From: Rhizophagus clarus
Lineage: Eukaryota > Glomeromycota > Glomeromycetes > Glomerales > Glomeraceae
Reading direction: 5' to 3'
Assembly (NCBI GenBank): GCA_015698045.1
Contig: BLAL01000062.1
Location: 620,001 to 684,000 of the forward strand
DNA length: 64,000 nt
Shown here: positions 48,832 through 61,236 of the stretch, in pieces
Numbering within the stretch: the first letter of the stretch is position 1
How the letters are laid out: the number at the start of each line of letters is the position of its first letter
Notes under the pieces: model-generated
What the model saw: only the letters and a program-made list of their open reading frames with translations
Told to the model about the DNA's origin: nothing
Databases searched by the model: none
Translations under genes and position numbers: made by a program

Positions 48832-49163
48832 TAAAAGTTATATGATTTATTATAATACAGTAATTTTAATGATCTTTGATATATAAATTTGATTTTTTAT
48901 TTTATTTGAAAATAATGTAAAAATAGTAATATATATTAACTAATATTTTTTTATTATAAGCATTTATTTTTAATTTTTACAAAAATAAACTTTATTTATA
49001 ATTAAACAAAAGAATAAGATAAAAAAATTACATTAATGATGTGGGTTATGAGGCTCGATCAAATGAAAATTAATTAACTAATAATTAAAATATAAATATT
49101 ATTGCAATCTCTTAAATCATAAACAATAGATAAATCTAAAAAAACAACTTGATCTTATAAGAT
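48832..49163. other. AT-rich spacer
   Basis: No feature recognised. Confidence 0.45.
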
Positions 49164-49169
49164 GAACTG

Positions 49170-49301
49170 CACCTTGCATTACAAAATATATATTTTTATA
49201 TTTATCATTTGCCATTTTAAGGGGGATGCGGTGTATAAACTAATGATTAATATAAATAATTTACAATGAAGAAAGGATGCGTTATAATGCAGGGTGCAAT
49301 A
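49170..49301. mobile_element. Possible MITE remnant
   Basis: TGCACCTTGCATTACA (near 49170) and the inverse of the right end TGCACCCTGCATTATA (near 49301) form 16-bp inverted repeats around about 100 bp. The flanks show no clear duplication, and the similarity could include chance in AT-rich DNA. Confidence 0.35.
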
Positions 49302-49704
49302 AATAAATTCATTCTAATATATAATATCAAAATATTAAACAGTTTTAATATATTAAAAGTTTAAAACTATTTTAGCATTTTGACAAACTAAAAAGCTAAT
49401 GTTAAATATCAAAATAATTTCTGTAATATTGATTATTTTATCTAAAAAATTTTATTTGATACAGTATAAATTAGTATATATGATTTTATATTTTATGCAT
49501 TTTTACATTATGTATTTATAAATAAAATATATCCATTACAGAAATTTATTTTCCTTAATATGCAGTAACTGTATTATATAATTATATAATAATTACATAG
49601 TGTAATGGTAACTGCATAATAAAATTATAGTAAATATATAATTATTGCATATTAAAAAAATTAAGCTTCTGTAATGTATATTTTTTGATCCTATTTCCAA
49701 TGAT

Positions 49705-50151
49705 AGGTTTTGGACTTGTCCAATTGGTTTTTTTAATTGGACAGTATTGGACAGTCCAAAACCAGTTTTGGACACAGTTTTGGACACAGTTTTGGACACA
49801 GTTTTGGACACAGTTTTGGACAGTCTAAAACTATTCAAAAATTCAAATTTTTATTAAACTAAAAATAAAAAAAAAGAAAGTAAATATCTAATGAATTAAA
49901 TGAACAAGAAATTAATGTAAAATCACAAAATAATACCAAAAAAAATACCTTAATTTTAATTAATTATAATATTATTTTAATTATTGGCCAAAATTAGGCC
50001 AAAATCAGGCATAATTCTGGCCTGAATTAAATATTTAGTCATGTGATCTGTCCAAAACATGTCCAATGGAAAAAAGGTTTTGGTTTTGGACAAGTTTTGG
50101 ACAAGTTTTGGACAAATGTCCAAAACGTCCAATTGTCCAATTGCCCAACAC
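49705..50151. mobile_element. Small inverted-repeat element with TTTTGGACA minisatellites
   Basis: TTTTGGACTTGTCCAATTGG at the left and its inverse-like counterpart at the right (CCAATTGTCCAATTGCCCAA) enclose two internal arrays. The left one has five copies of a 12-bp TTTTGGACACAG unit (49764-49820), the right one ACAAGTTTTGGACAAGTTTT. Short similar flanks (CTATTTCCAAT, CTATTTCTAAT) may be an imperfect duplication. A small remnant of the same motif lies at 57592-57622. The minus-strand SKTVSKTVSKT frame here is a by-product. Confidence 0.55.
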
Positions 50152-53100
50152 TGCTATTTCTAATCTTATTTTCTGAGATTATTACAAATAATATTTGTTA
50201 CAAATAGATTTATCCTTAAAAAAAATTACTTTTGTAATATATAATTAAATTTTTTAATAATACTTATAGAATCTTTTTATTAATTTAATAATATTATTTT
50301 AAAATTTAATAAATTAAAACTTTGAATTAGATAATTACTAAATTATAAGTTAAAAAGTTTTAAATTTTTTAGATATACTAATGGATAGATCTATTTTATA
50401 TGGCTAGTAATATTTATACAATTAAGAGCAAATTTGTTAGTTTTATTTTCAATTTGATCATGAGATATATCAGTATAAATTATTTTTATTTTTACAGGTG
50501 GATATCATAGATACAGTTATACATCAAAAAATAAGTACAGAGTACATCAAAGCATGTATAAAAAAACTACTGTAAAAACTCTTGCCATGAGAGAAAACCT
50601 GGAGATGTGCAAAAGATGTCTAATCAGCTTAAATGGGGTATAGTGATATTAATTAAAAATGCTTTCAGAATCAACTTTAGCTAAGGTTTATATATAAATC
50701 TAATAAAGCCTTCTTGTTTAGCCAATCTTTAATCTTTATAAGAGTAAACCTTTGTAGATCTGATTTCTTAACAAGAATATCCAAATGGAATAGAAATATA
50801 TTTTATCCCCAATTTGGCTTTGCATGAAAAATGTAATGAATTCTTTCAAAGGCGTTATCAGACAGCAGGCACGAGATCAAATCAAGAAAGAATTATGCAA
50901 AGGAAGTAACTGTATTGTTCTTAGATATGAAGGTTGTAAGTTATCCCTCTTTTCTATTTTTCATGACATTTAAGCAACAAAAAGACAATTATTTACATAT
51001 ACAATATTTCTCTTTGTTTACTTATTGCTATTGCAAGTTAAGACATATTCTATTTAATGATCGTTTCATGCATCTGGTATTCTGCCGTTGGGTGCTTTGG
51101 GTGAGATGATTGGACATTTCGAAAAGGAGATTCTGAGGATTTTTCATGGCTGTTTTGATTGGAATAGTAATTAATGATACGGTACTGAATAGAAAACAAA
51201 TATAACTGTGAGGAAATACTTTACCCCATCTACCTTGAAAATATGTCATGACAAATTTCTTTTTGATTTGGTCTAATTTCTTAGATGCTAATTTCATTTC
51301 GCTATTTTCATCAGCAAGGTCTCTAAAGACATAAAGCTCGATGAGAAATGATGGTCAGCATGAGAAGACCGAGGGCATCATCTTATGTAGTGATTAGATT
51401 TGCTTGATTCCCCTGTGCGGTACGACTCTAACAAATCAAAAGGAAAAAGAGTATTAGAGATTGAGCCAAAGACTTGAATGATAAGGAAACTTAAAGATCC
51501 CAGCGCGCACCAATTAAATTTGATTATATAAAAAAAACATTAATTGTTTTTTTATATTTATCATAGAGAAACAGTGTTTCGCTCGGTTTTAATAATTTTC
51601 TAAGCTTTTTAGATATAGACATATCTTTTCTTTTTCATTTTCTTGTTTACTTGGGATAATAAGTGTAAACTATTTGAGAAAAATTTTTAGTGACCTCTGA
51701 AAGAACGAGAAGATAAATTTTATTCAAAATTATCTCCCAATGTAAAATGGCACGCACGAGTATCTATATTCACGAGTATTTTGATAAAAAGTCTTACGAC
51801 TGGGATGGAGTTCTTAAAGGGAAGTACGAAAAAGCCTTGCAAAAAAAAACTTGAACAAAAAATTCATTTTCTGATTTCTTTTACTAACCGTTGATTGCCA
51901 ATCATCGTTTCACAATATCACAATAAACTTAGGTTGCTGCGCAAAAAAAAAAAAAAAAATCAACTTTGTGACTTGAGATCATAAGATCATAATAAACAGT
52001 TTCAAATTTCAAAAACGCTGCAAACCTCTAATACTATTTATTTATATTGCAAATTATGCTAGGTGTATATTATAAAAAAATCAAATTATATTACTACATA
52101 TCAATTATCTTGGAAAGCTTTTGTATCATAATTCTTATTTCCATATTTTTCAGTTTCTCTAAAGATAAATCATTAAAAATTGAAAAAGATTTTCGAATTC
52201 ACTAAAAAATCGGATCAATTCCAAAAATCTGATTCATTATTTTCAAACATACTGTACAATGACAATTTGCACGACATAGTAGTTGCGTGCCAAGGATCAG
52301 CCGTTAATATTGAAATTTTACACTAATATAAGAATAGTTACAACTAATTACTTGTAAGTTATAATTAATTACCAATATTTGATAGAAGACCGAAATTAGG
52401 ATCCCTCAAATCCTCAAATCCCTCAAATATGGGGTAACTATGATTCAAAGGGTTACCCCTACGAACACGTTGCGGGTAAATTTTATATCCGTATGGCATT
52501 AGATAATACTGACACGTTGTTTAATTCCATTTCCAGATTTTCAAAGCCACCAAGTACCAACTCAAAATCATTTTAAAAAAATGACAATGTCTCGAGATAA
52601 TAAGAATTTTTGTGGTAGTTATTCGCCCGAAGAGAATGAGTAAGAAGTTAGAATTGCTAAAATTAGAAAACAACATGGTACTGTAAGATAAAAAAAATCC
52701 AATTGATAATTAGCGAATCGAAACATGAAAATAATGAACACGTTGACATTTTATTAGTGACATCAGAAATAAATTTAATTCCGTGTTACATGGAAATGGA
52801 ACCGTTAATTACTATAAATGTAAAGTAATGTAGATCAATAAAAAAAATTAAATTATGATTTACGATATAGACGAATCTTTTTTTATTTATTATATTAAAA
52901 ATATGAAACTATTTTTTTTATATGAAACTTTTCCTATGCGAAATATAAACAATTAAATTCTGATAATAATGAAATAAACTTTTTTATTCATCCAAATTAA
53001 TATAATAAAATTTTAATTCTTTTACTGAGTTTGGAATATTTATTTAATGTCAAGTTTTTTTTATTCGACAAAACAAGGATTTTTTTGTCGTAACACAAAG

Positions 53101-53909
53101 TTTTATATGAAATTTTTTTTTTGCTCCTATGTTTCGTATTATATAATTTTTCTTTAAGAGGAAGATTTGAATAACAAAGAACGCAAAAAAGCAACAAAAT
53201 TGAAATTATTTTGTACGTTTTAAAAAAATATTTGATATTAACTGCTATATGCGGCTAAATTAAATACCATAATTCAAGGTTTATAACCGGTATAATTATT
53301 TATTAATAATAAACCGTTGTGACTTTGTGACTATTACACATATTACACAAACGGCTGGTTGTACATAAATAAGGGTCCCAAAAAGAATTTTTTTCGCATA
53401 AAAGGACTTGAAAATCAACTTTAAAAAGTATCGTTATTCTGGAAATAAAAAAAAAAAAAAAAAAAGCTTGTAAAAAATCATCATAGCTCCTTTCGTATCA
53501 TTCTATCTTTTTCGCACGCACACACATACAACATTAGATTTTATTTATTTATATTTATTATTATTATTATTTTTTTTTTTTTTTTTATTTTTACTAATTT
53601 ATTTTTTTATTTACTATCTATTATTGTCTTTTAATTAAACAAACTGGATTTGTTTATTTTCCATCAGAAAAAAAATAAAATATTCTTTTTTTTCGAATAA
53701 ATTGTTCTTCTTTCCTTATCGATTGTTCAATAAATCCATTCTTTCTTTTTTCATATTATTAATACATATCGTAATTATTAAACTGAATGACACATGTGTT
53801 AAATTTCATCATTTCATTTGATAAAAAATTCAATCCCTAAATTCTGATTGTCTTTTTACTAAATTAGATTTTTTATCCACTTTCCCTATTTAAATAAAAA
53901 AAAAAAAAA
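50152..53909. other. Long intergenic region, promoter of the NAD kinase gene at its right end
   Basis: Base composition is less extreme between 50.8 and 52.7 kb, hinting at old coding or repeat sequence. Apart from the weak candidate at 51028-51441, I could not assemble a gene. T-tracts (53570-53586) and an A-run just before the ATG at 53910 mark the NAD kinase 5' region. Confidence 0.4.
51028..51441 (-). CDS. Weak candidate gene or remnant, unknown product
   Basis: The minus strand carries RDLADENSEMKLASKKLDQI and KKKFVMTYFQGRW after a TTTAG acceptor-like site (near 51333). A possible intron follows (GTAAAG near 51224 to TTCAG near 51186), and then an open frame. The amphipathic Lys-rich stretch looks protein-like, but neither a convincing start nor a known family could be found. 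It may be a small gene, a pseudogene or chance. Confidence 0.2.
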
Positions 53910-56046
53910 ATGACTCCAATTTCCAACACACTTCAACCTCAAAATTTTCAAAATTTAAATAATAGATTAACCAATAATAGAAATAATCATCCCACTTTGT
54001 CTCGTATACCAAAAATTAATCTACCTACTCCCTCTCCAACCCCAGTATCTCCTTGTTTCGTTCACTCTAGTTTTGATCCTACTGTATTGTTTAAAGGTAT
54101 TATGGATAGATGTGATAATGAACCAACTGATTATTCGGAGTTAGCTGAGACCACTAACTGCGTGCGTAAAATATCAAAAAAACTTGGTATGTTAATTTAT
54201 TATAATCAAAAATTTTTGTCCTTTGTTTCGTTCTATTTATTTATTTATTTATTTTTTTTATTTTTTTTACTCTTAGGCCAAGCACGTATACAAAATGTAG
54301 TAAAAACTGTGATGATTGTTACGAAACCAGGAGATGCTCGATTAATCTCTTTGACACGTGAATTGGCTTTATACTTGATAACGACTCCTCGTTTTGGAAA
54401 AGAACATGGTGTAACAGTTTATGTTAATAAAGATTTTAAAAATTCAAAAAAATTTGATTTTCCTGGATTATTAAAATCTTATCCATTAGTTAATGATTAT
54501 TTGAAATTCTGGACGGAAGAATTATGTTCTGAGAGGGCTGAAATTTTTAATTTCGTTATCACGGTAATTTATTTTTGATTTTATTTATTTATTTATTTAT
54601 TTTTTTTTTTGTTTTTTTACATCTTTTTTAAAAAATCTTTATTTCTTTTATATTTAATAGCTTGGAGGTGATGGAACTGTGCTATTTACTTCTTGGTTAT
54701 TTCAAGAAGTTGTTCCTCCAGTTTTACCATTCCATTTAGGTTCTTTAGGATTTTTAACAAATTTTGATTTCAATGAATATAAAACTCATTTAACAAATGT
54801 AATGGAAAAAGGAATTAGAGTAAATTTACGTATGAGGTTCACATGTACTGTATATCGTAGTATGCATAATCCTGGAAAAGCAAAAAGATGTGGTGAAACT
54901 GGTGAAATTATGATTCACAATCCAAAGGATAGTGAACTTGAAGATTATTCTCATCATGATTGTGATCAGGATAAGGATTTACCTTGCGTGATCACTAAAC
55001 CTGAGAGATCTTTTGAAGTATTAAATGATTTAGTAGTTGATCGTGGTTCTGGTCCTTATATGAGTTTGCTGGAATTATTTGGTAATCATATAAAATCATG
55101 TACTCTTTTTTTTATTGAAAATTATTTGTTAATCTCGTTTTTTTCTTTTACGTAGGCGATGACCAACATTTGACAACAGTTCAAGCCGATGGTCTTGTAA
55201 TTTCAACGCCAACTGGTTCAACTGCTTATTCAGTATCAGCTGGTGGATCATTAGTACATCCCGAAATACCTGCATTACTTATAACTCCAATTTGCCCTCA
55301 CACTTTGTCATTCCGTCCAATGTTATTACCTGATTCTATGGAATTAAGAATATGTGTTCCATATAATAGTCGTAGTACTGCTTGGGCAAGTTTTGATGGA
55401 AGAAATAGAGTTGAATTACGGCGTATGTAAAAACTTTTTTTTTTTTACAAGAATTATAATGTGTATACAATTGACTAATATTAATATACTTTTCTTTTTA
55501 GAGGGAGATCATATAAAGGTTACACCTTCAAAATATCCGTTCCCAACAGTTTGTATGGATTCACAATCAACAGATTGGTTTAATTCAATTTCTAGATGTT
55601 TAAGATGGAATGAACGAGATAGACAAAAAAGTTTTGTCGTGGTAGAAGAAGATGTTTCTACTGAAGAAGAAGAATATGAATATGCTAATTCCGAATCTAC
55701 GGAGAATATTGATGATTCTGATTCAGGTTTCAACAGTATTGAAAATGTTGTTAAAGAAAGCAGCCGTATGGAAATGAAAGAATCATCGGCAATACAGGAA
55801 AAACAAAATCAACATCAACAACATCATCATCATCAACATCAACATCATCATCAACAACACAGTCATCATCAAAATCATAATAATCAACAGCAGAATCATA
55901 AACAACATAGGAGAGGGAATAGTAAACATACTTTTGCTTGTGTTCGAAACAATAGTGATGCTAGTAGTAATGCTAGTAGTAACAGTGGTGAAGAACAAGA
56001 ATGGAAAGTTGTTAGAAGACAAAGGAAAAAGAAATCCAATAAGTAA
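53910..56046 (+). CDS. UTR1: NAD kinase (Utr1/Yef1 type)
   Basis: Five exons (53910-54186, 54277-54563, 54661-55081, 55156-55422, 55502-56046) give 598 residues. NAD kinase landmarks appear in order: [22 protein letters not shown] (GGDG at about 190-193), [23 protein letters not shown] (the NE/D motif, about 310), [15 protein letters not shown] (345-359) and [13 protein letters not shown]. The enzyme phosphorylates NAD to NADP using ATP, probably in the cytosol since no targeting peptide is seen. The N-terminal 60 residues are Asn/Pro-rich and disordered. The C-terminal tail of about 130 residues is acidic, then a His/Gln-rich run (about 30 of 40 residues), then basic ([10 protein letters not shown]); such long tails occur in fungal homologues. 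The gene looks intact. Confidence 0.95.
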
Positions 56047-56255
56047 AAATTAAACTGTAAAATATCATTCGTTAAATAATTTTTTTTTTTTCTTTCCTTT
56101 CTTTTTTGTATAGTTTTTTATTTATATTATGGGTTATATTATGGGTTAAATACATCTTTTTTAACGATATTTCAAGGGTTTAAGGGATTTGGGATTTTCT
56201 TTGCAAGTTTTTGCTACTATATATATTTTAGTTTCGGTCTTTAAATCATTCTTTA

Positions 56256-56288
<33 letters not shown>

Positions 56289-57590
56289 TTTATAATATAT
56301 GTATAAAGAGAATATACATGTATTTCACTTCTGAATCAAAAATTTCACTACTATATATTTGTGGAATAATATTAGAACTTCTTATTTTGAATTGTTAAAG
56401 AGTGAACCTTTTGTAGATATAAAAACAATAGATTAATAAAATTTTTTAATAATTTTTTTTACATTTTATATATATACTAATAAAAATGCTTCGAATTAAC
56501 AAGGGTATTCTGAATTCAGTGATAATTTCTGAATAGCGAATTAATCAAATCTTAAAGCAAAAGCAATTTCTTTATATTTTATAAAAATTTTGTTCTATTT
56601 TTTGATATTTATCGAACAAAAGACAAATAATTTCTTTTTGTCGTAAAGATGTACCTTTTATTTAGTAGGTTTTTATAGAATATCGGTTTTCACATCAGAC
56701 GATATTAATTGAAACAAAATGGATTAATTTAGGAAGATATTAAAATATCGGGCAGCTAAATACATCAAATTTACCAGAACGACTTGTTAAACTACATCAA
56801 ATTTAGTAACAAACTTAAAGAAACAACAACGATTCTATATTTTACGTGTTCGAAAAGTAGGAAAATGCCATCTTTTTGCTTAAACTTCTTTTTTTTTGTA
56901 TTTACTTTATGAGTGATTAACGACCGTTATTTTTGGAAACTGCGTAATATGGTATGAACCGCCTCAGGTCTGTGACATAAAACGCGACTTAACAAGATCT
57001 CTAAATTTACTCTAAAATGAAATACCAATCACTTGGCAACCGAATCAATATTGAAGTCAACGTTATCACCGCAGCATAATATTCTCAATGACCGAACTAT
57101 GAGAGTATCGGTCTTCAATCTATCCATGTTAAAGTACTTTAATGATAAAAATGATAAATATAATTTAATGATAATATATTTTAATGTTATGTCACAAACC
57201 ATTTAAGAATCATCTTTTTAAAATTATTTATCAATTACATCTTTATTCAGCTACGATATGAGAAATAAGAAATATATCGTTTGTATTGTAATTTTGATAT
57301 CAATAATATCTTAAAGAATCAGATTACCAATAACTCTAGATTTAGTAGTTTATAATAGAATCTTTATCTTTTTTCCAAATCAGTATGAAATTACTTTAAA
57401 CAAAACCTATCAAGTTAAAAAAAGCCATTCGGAAAGTAAAATACTAATAAATGATAAAGTTTCAATAGATAATGACAAAAATGGGTGTCACATTGCTCTT
57501 ACAAAAAAAAAAAAAAAAAAAAAAAAAGCCCCAATTTTTGTTTTTATATTACAAACATCGTGTAATGTAATAGGAACGAACATATAATAG
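56047..57590. other. Intergenic, 3' of NAD kinase
   Basis: It has a CA/A-run near 56256-56288 and a 23-base A-run near 57506-57528. No supported gene. Confidence 0.5.
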
Positions 57591-57659
57591 ATTGTCCAAT
57601 TGTCTAATTGTCCAATTGGATCATTTCATATTCAACAATGGATGTCCCTGAACCATTGA

Positions 57660-57984
57660 CTATTTTTTTGCCTTACAAAACAAATGGATGATATATTCTT
57701 TTGCTTGTACACAACAGCTCGATTGAGAATGACCCCTTACGTTTCCTGATACGAGAATAATGGGATTATGGAATTGAATGACATCTCCGTGCATGATTCG
57801 CATTAAGAGAAATTTGTTTGATTTGTTAATCATTGATGGTCCTGCCCGCACTTCCTGAAAATCGCTAAACAGGCTAATTTAGTGGTTAGAATATTCAGAA
57901 TTCAGAAATACTTACGAGAATTCTTCTAACAAGGACGTGTGACCAAAATATTGTTCGTACATAATAATTCCATACATGTCTCAT
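57660..57984 (-). CDS. Possible small two-exon gene, 87 residues, unknown
   Basis: Exons 57984-57916 and 57854-57660 join in phase 0 across GTAAGT...TTTTCAG to MRHVWNYYVRTIFWSHVLVR followed by RILEVRAGPSMINKSNKFLL and on to a Lys-rich end. It contains paired cysteines (SSCC) and no signal peptide. Codon use is less AT-driven than the surroundings. No family is recognised and the model rests only on an open frame plus good splice sites. Confidence 0.3.
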
Positions 57985-58034
57985 CACAAATTTTCAACCC
58001 TGAAATCAGGTTACTGTACAAAAATTAATTAATG

Positions 58035-58330
58035 TTATGCGATATTATTAATATTCGTTGTCTACTGGCAATGTGAATTCCAATCCTTCTCCATACTTAA
58101 GCCACAATCGCCACATGAGTTAAAGCACCATAAATTTTTCATTCTGATGTTTGTTTATCATCATTTGCATAGACTCTGCATGAATTTGCTGTTATGCAGT
58201 GTGATTAATAACTCGTTATCTACTGGTGAATTCCAATCCTTCTCTAAATTCACGCCACAATCGCCACATGGGGTTAAAGCACCATAAATTTTTCGTTCTG
58301 ATGTTTGTTTATCATCATTCTGCATAGATC
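58035..58330 (+). repeat. Two-copy tandem duplication, ~140 bp
   Basis: ATGCGATATTATTAATATTC then GAATTCCAATCCTTCTC, CACAATCGCCACATG, TTAAAGCACCATAAATTTTT and CTGATGTTTGTTTATCATCA occur in the same order at 58035-58174 and 58193-58330 with about 10-15% difference. The conserved parts include no open frame. Confidence 0.85.
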
Positions 58331-60110
58331 ATCTAATGTGTATTTATAGAAATTATTCTTATCCACACAAATCATGTTCGCAAATGTCTTTCACAAGATG
58401 AAGTTCTATTGAGTTATACCAAATTCTCGTATTGATACGTCACCCATGCGTCATACCTTTTGATATCTCGACGCGAAAATTCGATTAACGGTTATGGAAC
58501 ATATTATGACGTAAGAGAGTAGTTACCCTTGACACGAAAAATGTCTGCAACTTTACTTAAGTCACATTTAAAATTCATATCCGAAATAAGTGTTTCTCTT
58601 TATTTTACTTGTTGAAACTAGCTTGTACACATAGTTATCAACTTCTTTTTTCAGTTAAAAAATCAATTGGCATTCAGCAGATAGATCTACTATTACAACT
58701 TAGCATGTAAAGTAAAAATATGTTTTTGTTTCGTTGGTTCGTCAAATATCTCTGTAAATGTTGACTAATCAGATTCAGATTCAGAGAATTGGATTTAGGG
58801 TAAGAAACGGAAGTAAGTATCAGACTTATTAGAAATAGCTTATTATAGCTTGTTATAAGATAAAAACGAATTTTTAAATTATGGTTTCGCCGATTATGAT
58901 TAAATTAAAATCTGGGTTTAAAAATAGCTCTCTTATAAAAATTTAAATAAATGTATTATTATCTAATAACAATGTTTAGTAATTTGAAATATTGGCAATT
59001 AATTGAAAAATGCATCATTTGTAAGGTTCTGCCTTATAGAAGGCGTATTGAATAATATTACAAATGTTTTATAAACTAGTACATGCACCAGAAATCAATT
59101 AAATTGGTCAATTAGATAAATTCCGTTGATTCAATGCATAAAATAATAAAAAATATATTTCTTTCCATGAATAAGTATTTGATATTAGTAAGTACTGCAA
59201 ATATTACACATAATAAGTTATATTTAATTGATAATTGATACTTAGTGTATATAATATATGATTTTAATTTAGTTAAAACCAATTGGCAGTATTTGTATTA
59301 TTTTTTTTTAATTTCATCTGATACTTTCAATTAGTATTTTAATTTTACCATTAATTAAAAATATATAAAATAATAAAATTAATTATATTTTTATTTGTAA
59401 AAAACATTTTTTTCTAATAATTTATTTATAATTATACATATATTCCAATATATTAGCATTAAAAACAATTTTTTTTTTTCTGTAATCTATTATAATTTAA
59501 TTATTTTAATATATTAAAATCTATCAAAAAATAGATAAAAAATTAAAAATATATATATCAAACTATTAATTATATTAAATAATACTAGAATATTTTAAAG
59601 AAAATAATAAATTACAATTATAAGTAATATATAAAATTATTTAATTTATTAAATTCATCTTAATATTTTTAGATTTAATATATACAAAATGCCAACCCAA
59701 TTCATTTAATTATATAAAAATTATACAAAATAATAAATTTATTTAAATTTTTTAAAAAAATAACAGTATATATATTTTTTAATATATTAATATAATTATA
59801 AAATTATTAAATAATTTTTTATTAATATGGTATCAAAAGTTTATATTTAATAATAAAATTGGGTACTTATAAATTTTTAATACTTTAAAAAAATAAAGTT
59901 TTAAAGTAGATAAACTGGTAACTTTATTCTTCAAGATAAATACTATTAAATTACCAGCAGTTAGATTTTTAAAAAAACATCTATATAAAAGTTATAAGCA
60001 TTTAAAATTAGGTGATTTTTATATAATCAACCTATTTTTAAAACAAAAAACAGCAATTTTATTGGTTAATTTTTATAATTCAAACTGAAATTTTTATTTC
60101 TAAACTCAAT
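58331..60110. other. AT-rich intergenic
   Basis: No supported gene. The first 500 bp are of mixed composition; from 59.1 kb on it is A/T low-complexity sequence. Confidence 0.5.
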
Positions 60111-60478
60111 GGGTGTCTTCACAAATTGCATGATTGAGATTAAGATTGAGATTAAAGGTTAATCTGGTTTCACAAAAAACGTGATTGAGATTAAGGCTAA
60201 TCTCAAGCTAATCATAATTGAAATTTCATATGTAATTTCAATCTTGCTCACTGAGTAAGATTAAGAATGAAAAATTAATAATCATGAATTTTTCTAATGT
60301 AATATCTTAATTTCAATCGAATTTATAATGGATAACTAAATTCTGACCGATTTAATACTTTAATAAATTCAATCATGATTAATTTTGTGAAGTAAGGTTG
60401 AACATTAATCTTAATCTCAAGCTAATCCTAATCTTAATCCTAATTTGATCCTAATCATGCAATTTGTGAAGACGTCCA
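60111..60478 (+). mobile_element. MITE, GTGTCTTCACAAATTGCATG ends, copy 1
   Basis: GTGTCTTCACAAATTGCATG at the left and the inverse of the right end ACGTCTTCACAAATTGCATG. Inside, runs of GATTAAGATTGAGATTAA on the left arm are mirrored by AATCTTAATCTCAAGCTAAT on the right. No clear duplication flanks it. A second copy in opposite orientation lies at 60875-61236. Confidence 0.8.
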
Positions 60479-60874
60479 ATATCTACTAAAATCAACCTAA
60501 AAATTTAAATTCAATCTATTATTTTTTTATTTTTAAAGCCAATTTTTTTTTTAAAAAAAAATTTCTTTTATATCTATACTCGTATTTAATTGTTTTGTTT
60601 TTTTTTACAAAATCATGAATTTTATTGACTATTCATCACTTATATAGCAAACAAAAAATTTGAAACAAAATTCTGAATATTGTCAAATATAGATTTAATA
60701 AAAATATATAATATATAAATTTTTAAAAATTATTCTTTTTTAAAAGAAATTATTTTATAAATATAAATTGATTTTTTTTTTTTAATATTAAAAACATATA
60801 AATATTTATTAAATAAAGATAGGATTATATAATAATTGCTTTTAATTTATACAAAGTACTTTTAATAAATAAAA
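60479..60874. other. AT-rich spacer between the two inverted MITE copies
   Basis: Low-complexity A/T sequence; nothing recognised. Confidence 0.5.
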
Positions 60875-61236
60875 AGTGTCTTCACAAATTGTATGATTAG
60901 GATTAGATTAGGATTAAGATTAAAATTAGCTTGAGATTAAGATTAATGTTCAATCTTACTTCACAAAATTAATCATGATTGAATCTATTAAAGTATTAAA
61001 CTGGCCAGAATTTAATTATCTATTATAGAAATTAAAATATTACATTAAAAAATTTATGATAATTAATTTCATTTCTAATCTTACTCAGTGAGCAAGATTG
61101 AAATTACATATGAAATTTCAATCATAATTAACTTGAGATTAACTTTAATCTCAAGCATATTTTTCATGAAACTAGATTAACCTTTAATTTCAATCTTAAT
61201 CTCAAATTCTCAATCATGCAATTTGTGAAGACATCC
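60875..61236 (-). mobile_element. Same MITE family, copy 2, opposite orientation
   Basis: Ends GTGTCTTCACAAATTGTATG and (inverse) ATGTCTTCACAAATTGCATG. Read on the minus strand the interior (TTAAAGGTTAATCTAGTTTC, then AAATTAATCATGATTG-type segments) matches copy 1 read on the plus strand. About 10-15% divergence suggests separate insertions or an old inverted duplication. Confidence 0.8.

Noticed and set aside
49593-49838. Minus-strand SKTVSKTVSKT frame
   Set aside because: It is a translation of the 12-bp TTTTGGACACAG minisatellite.
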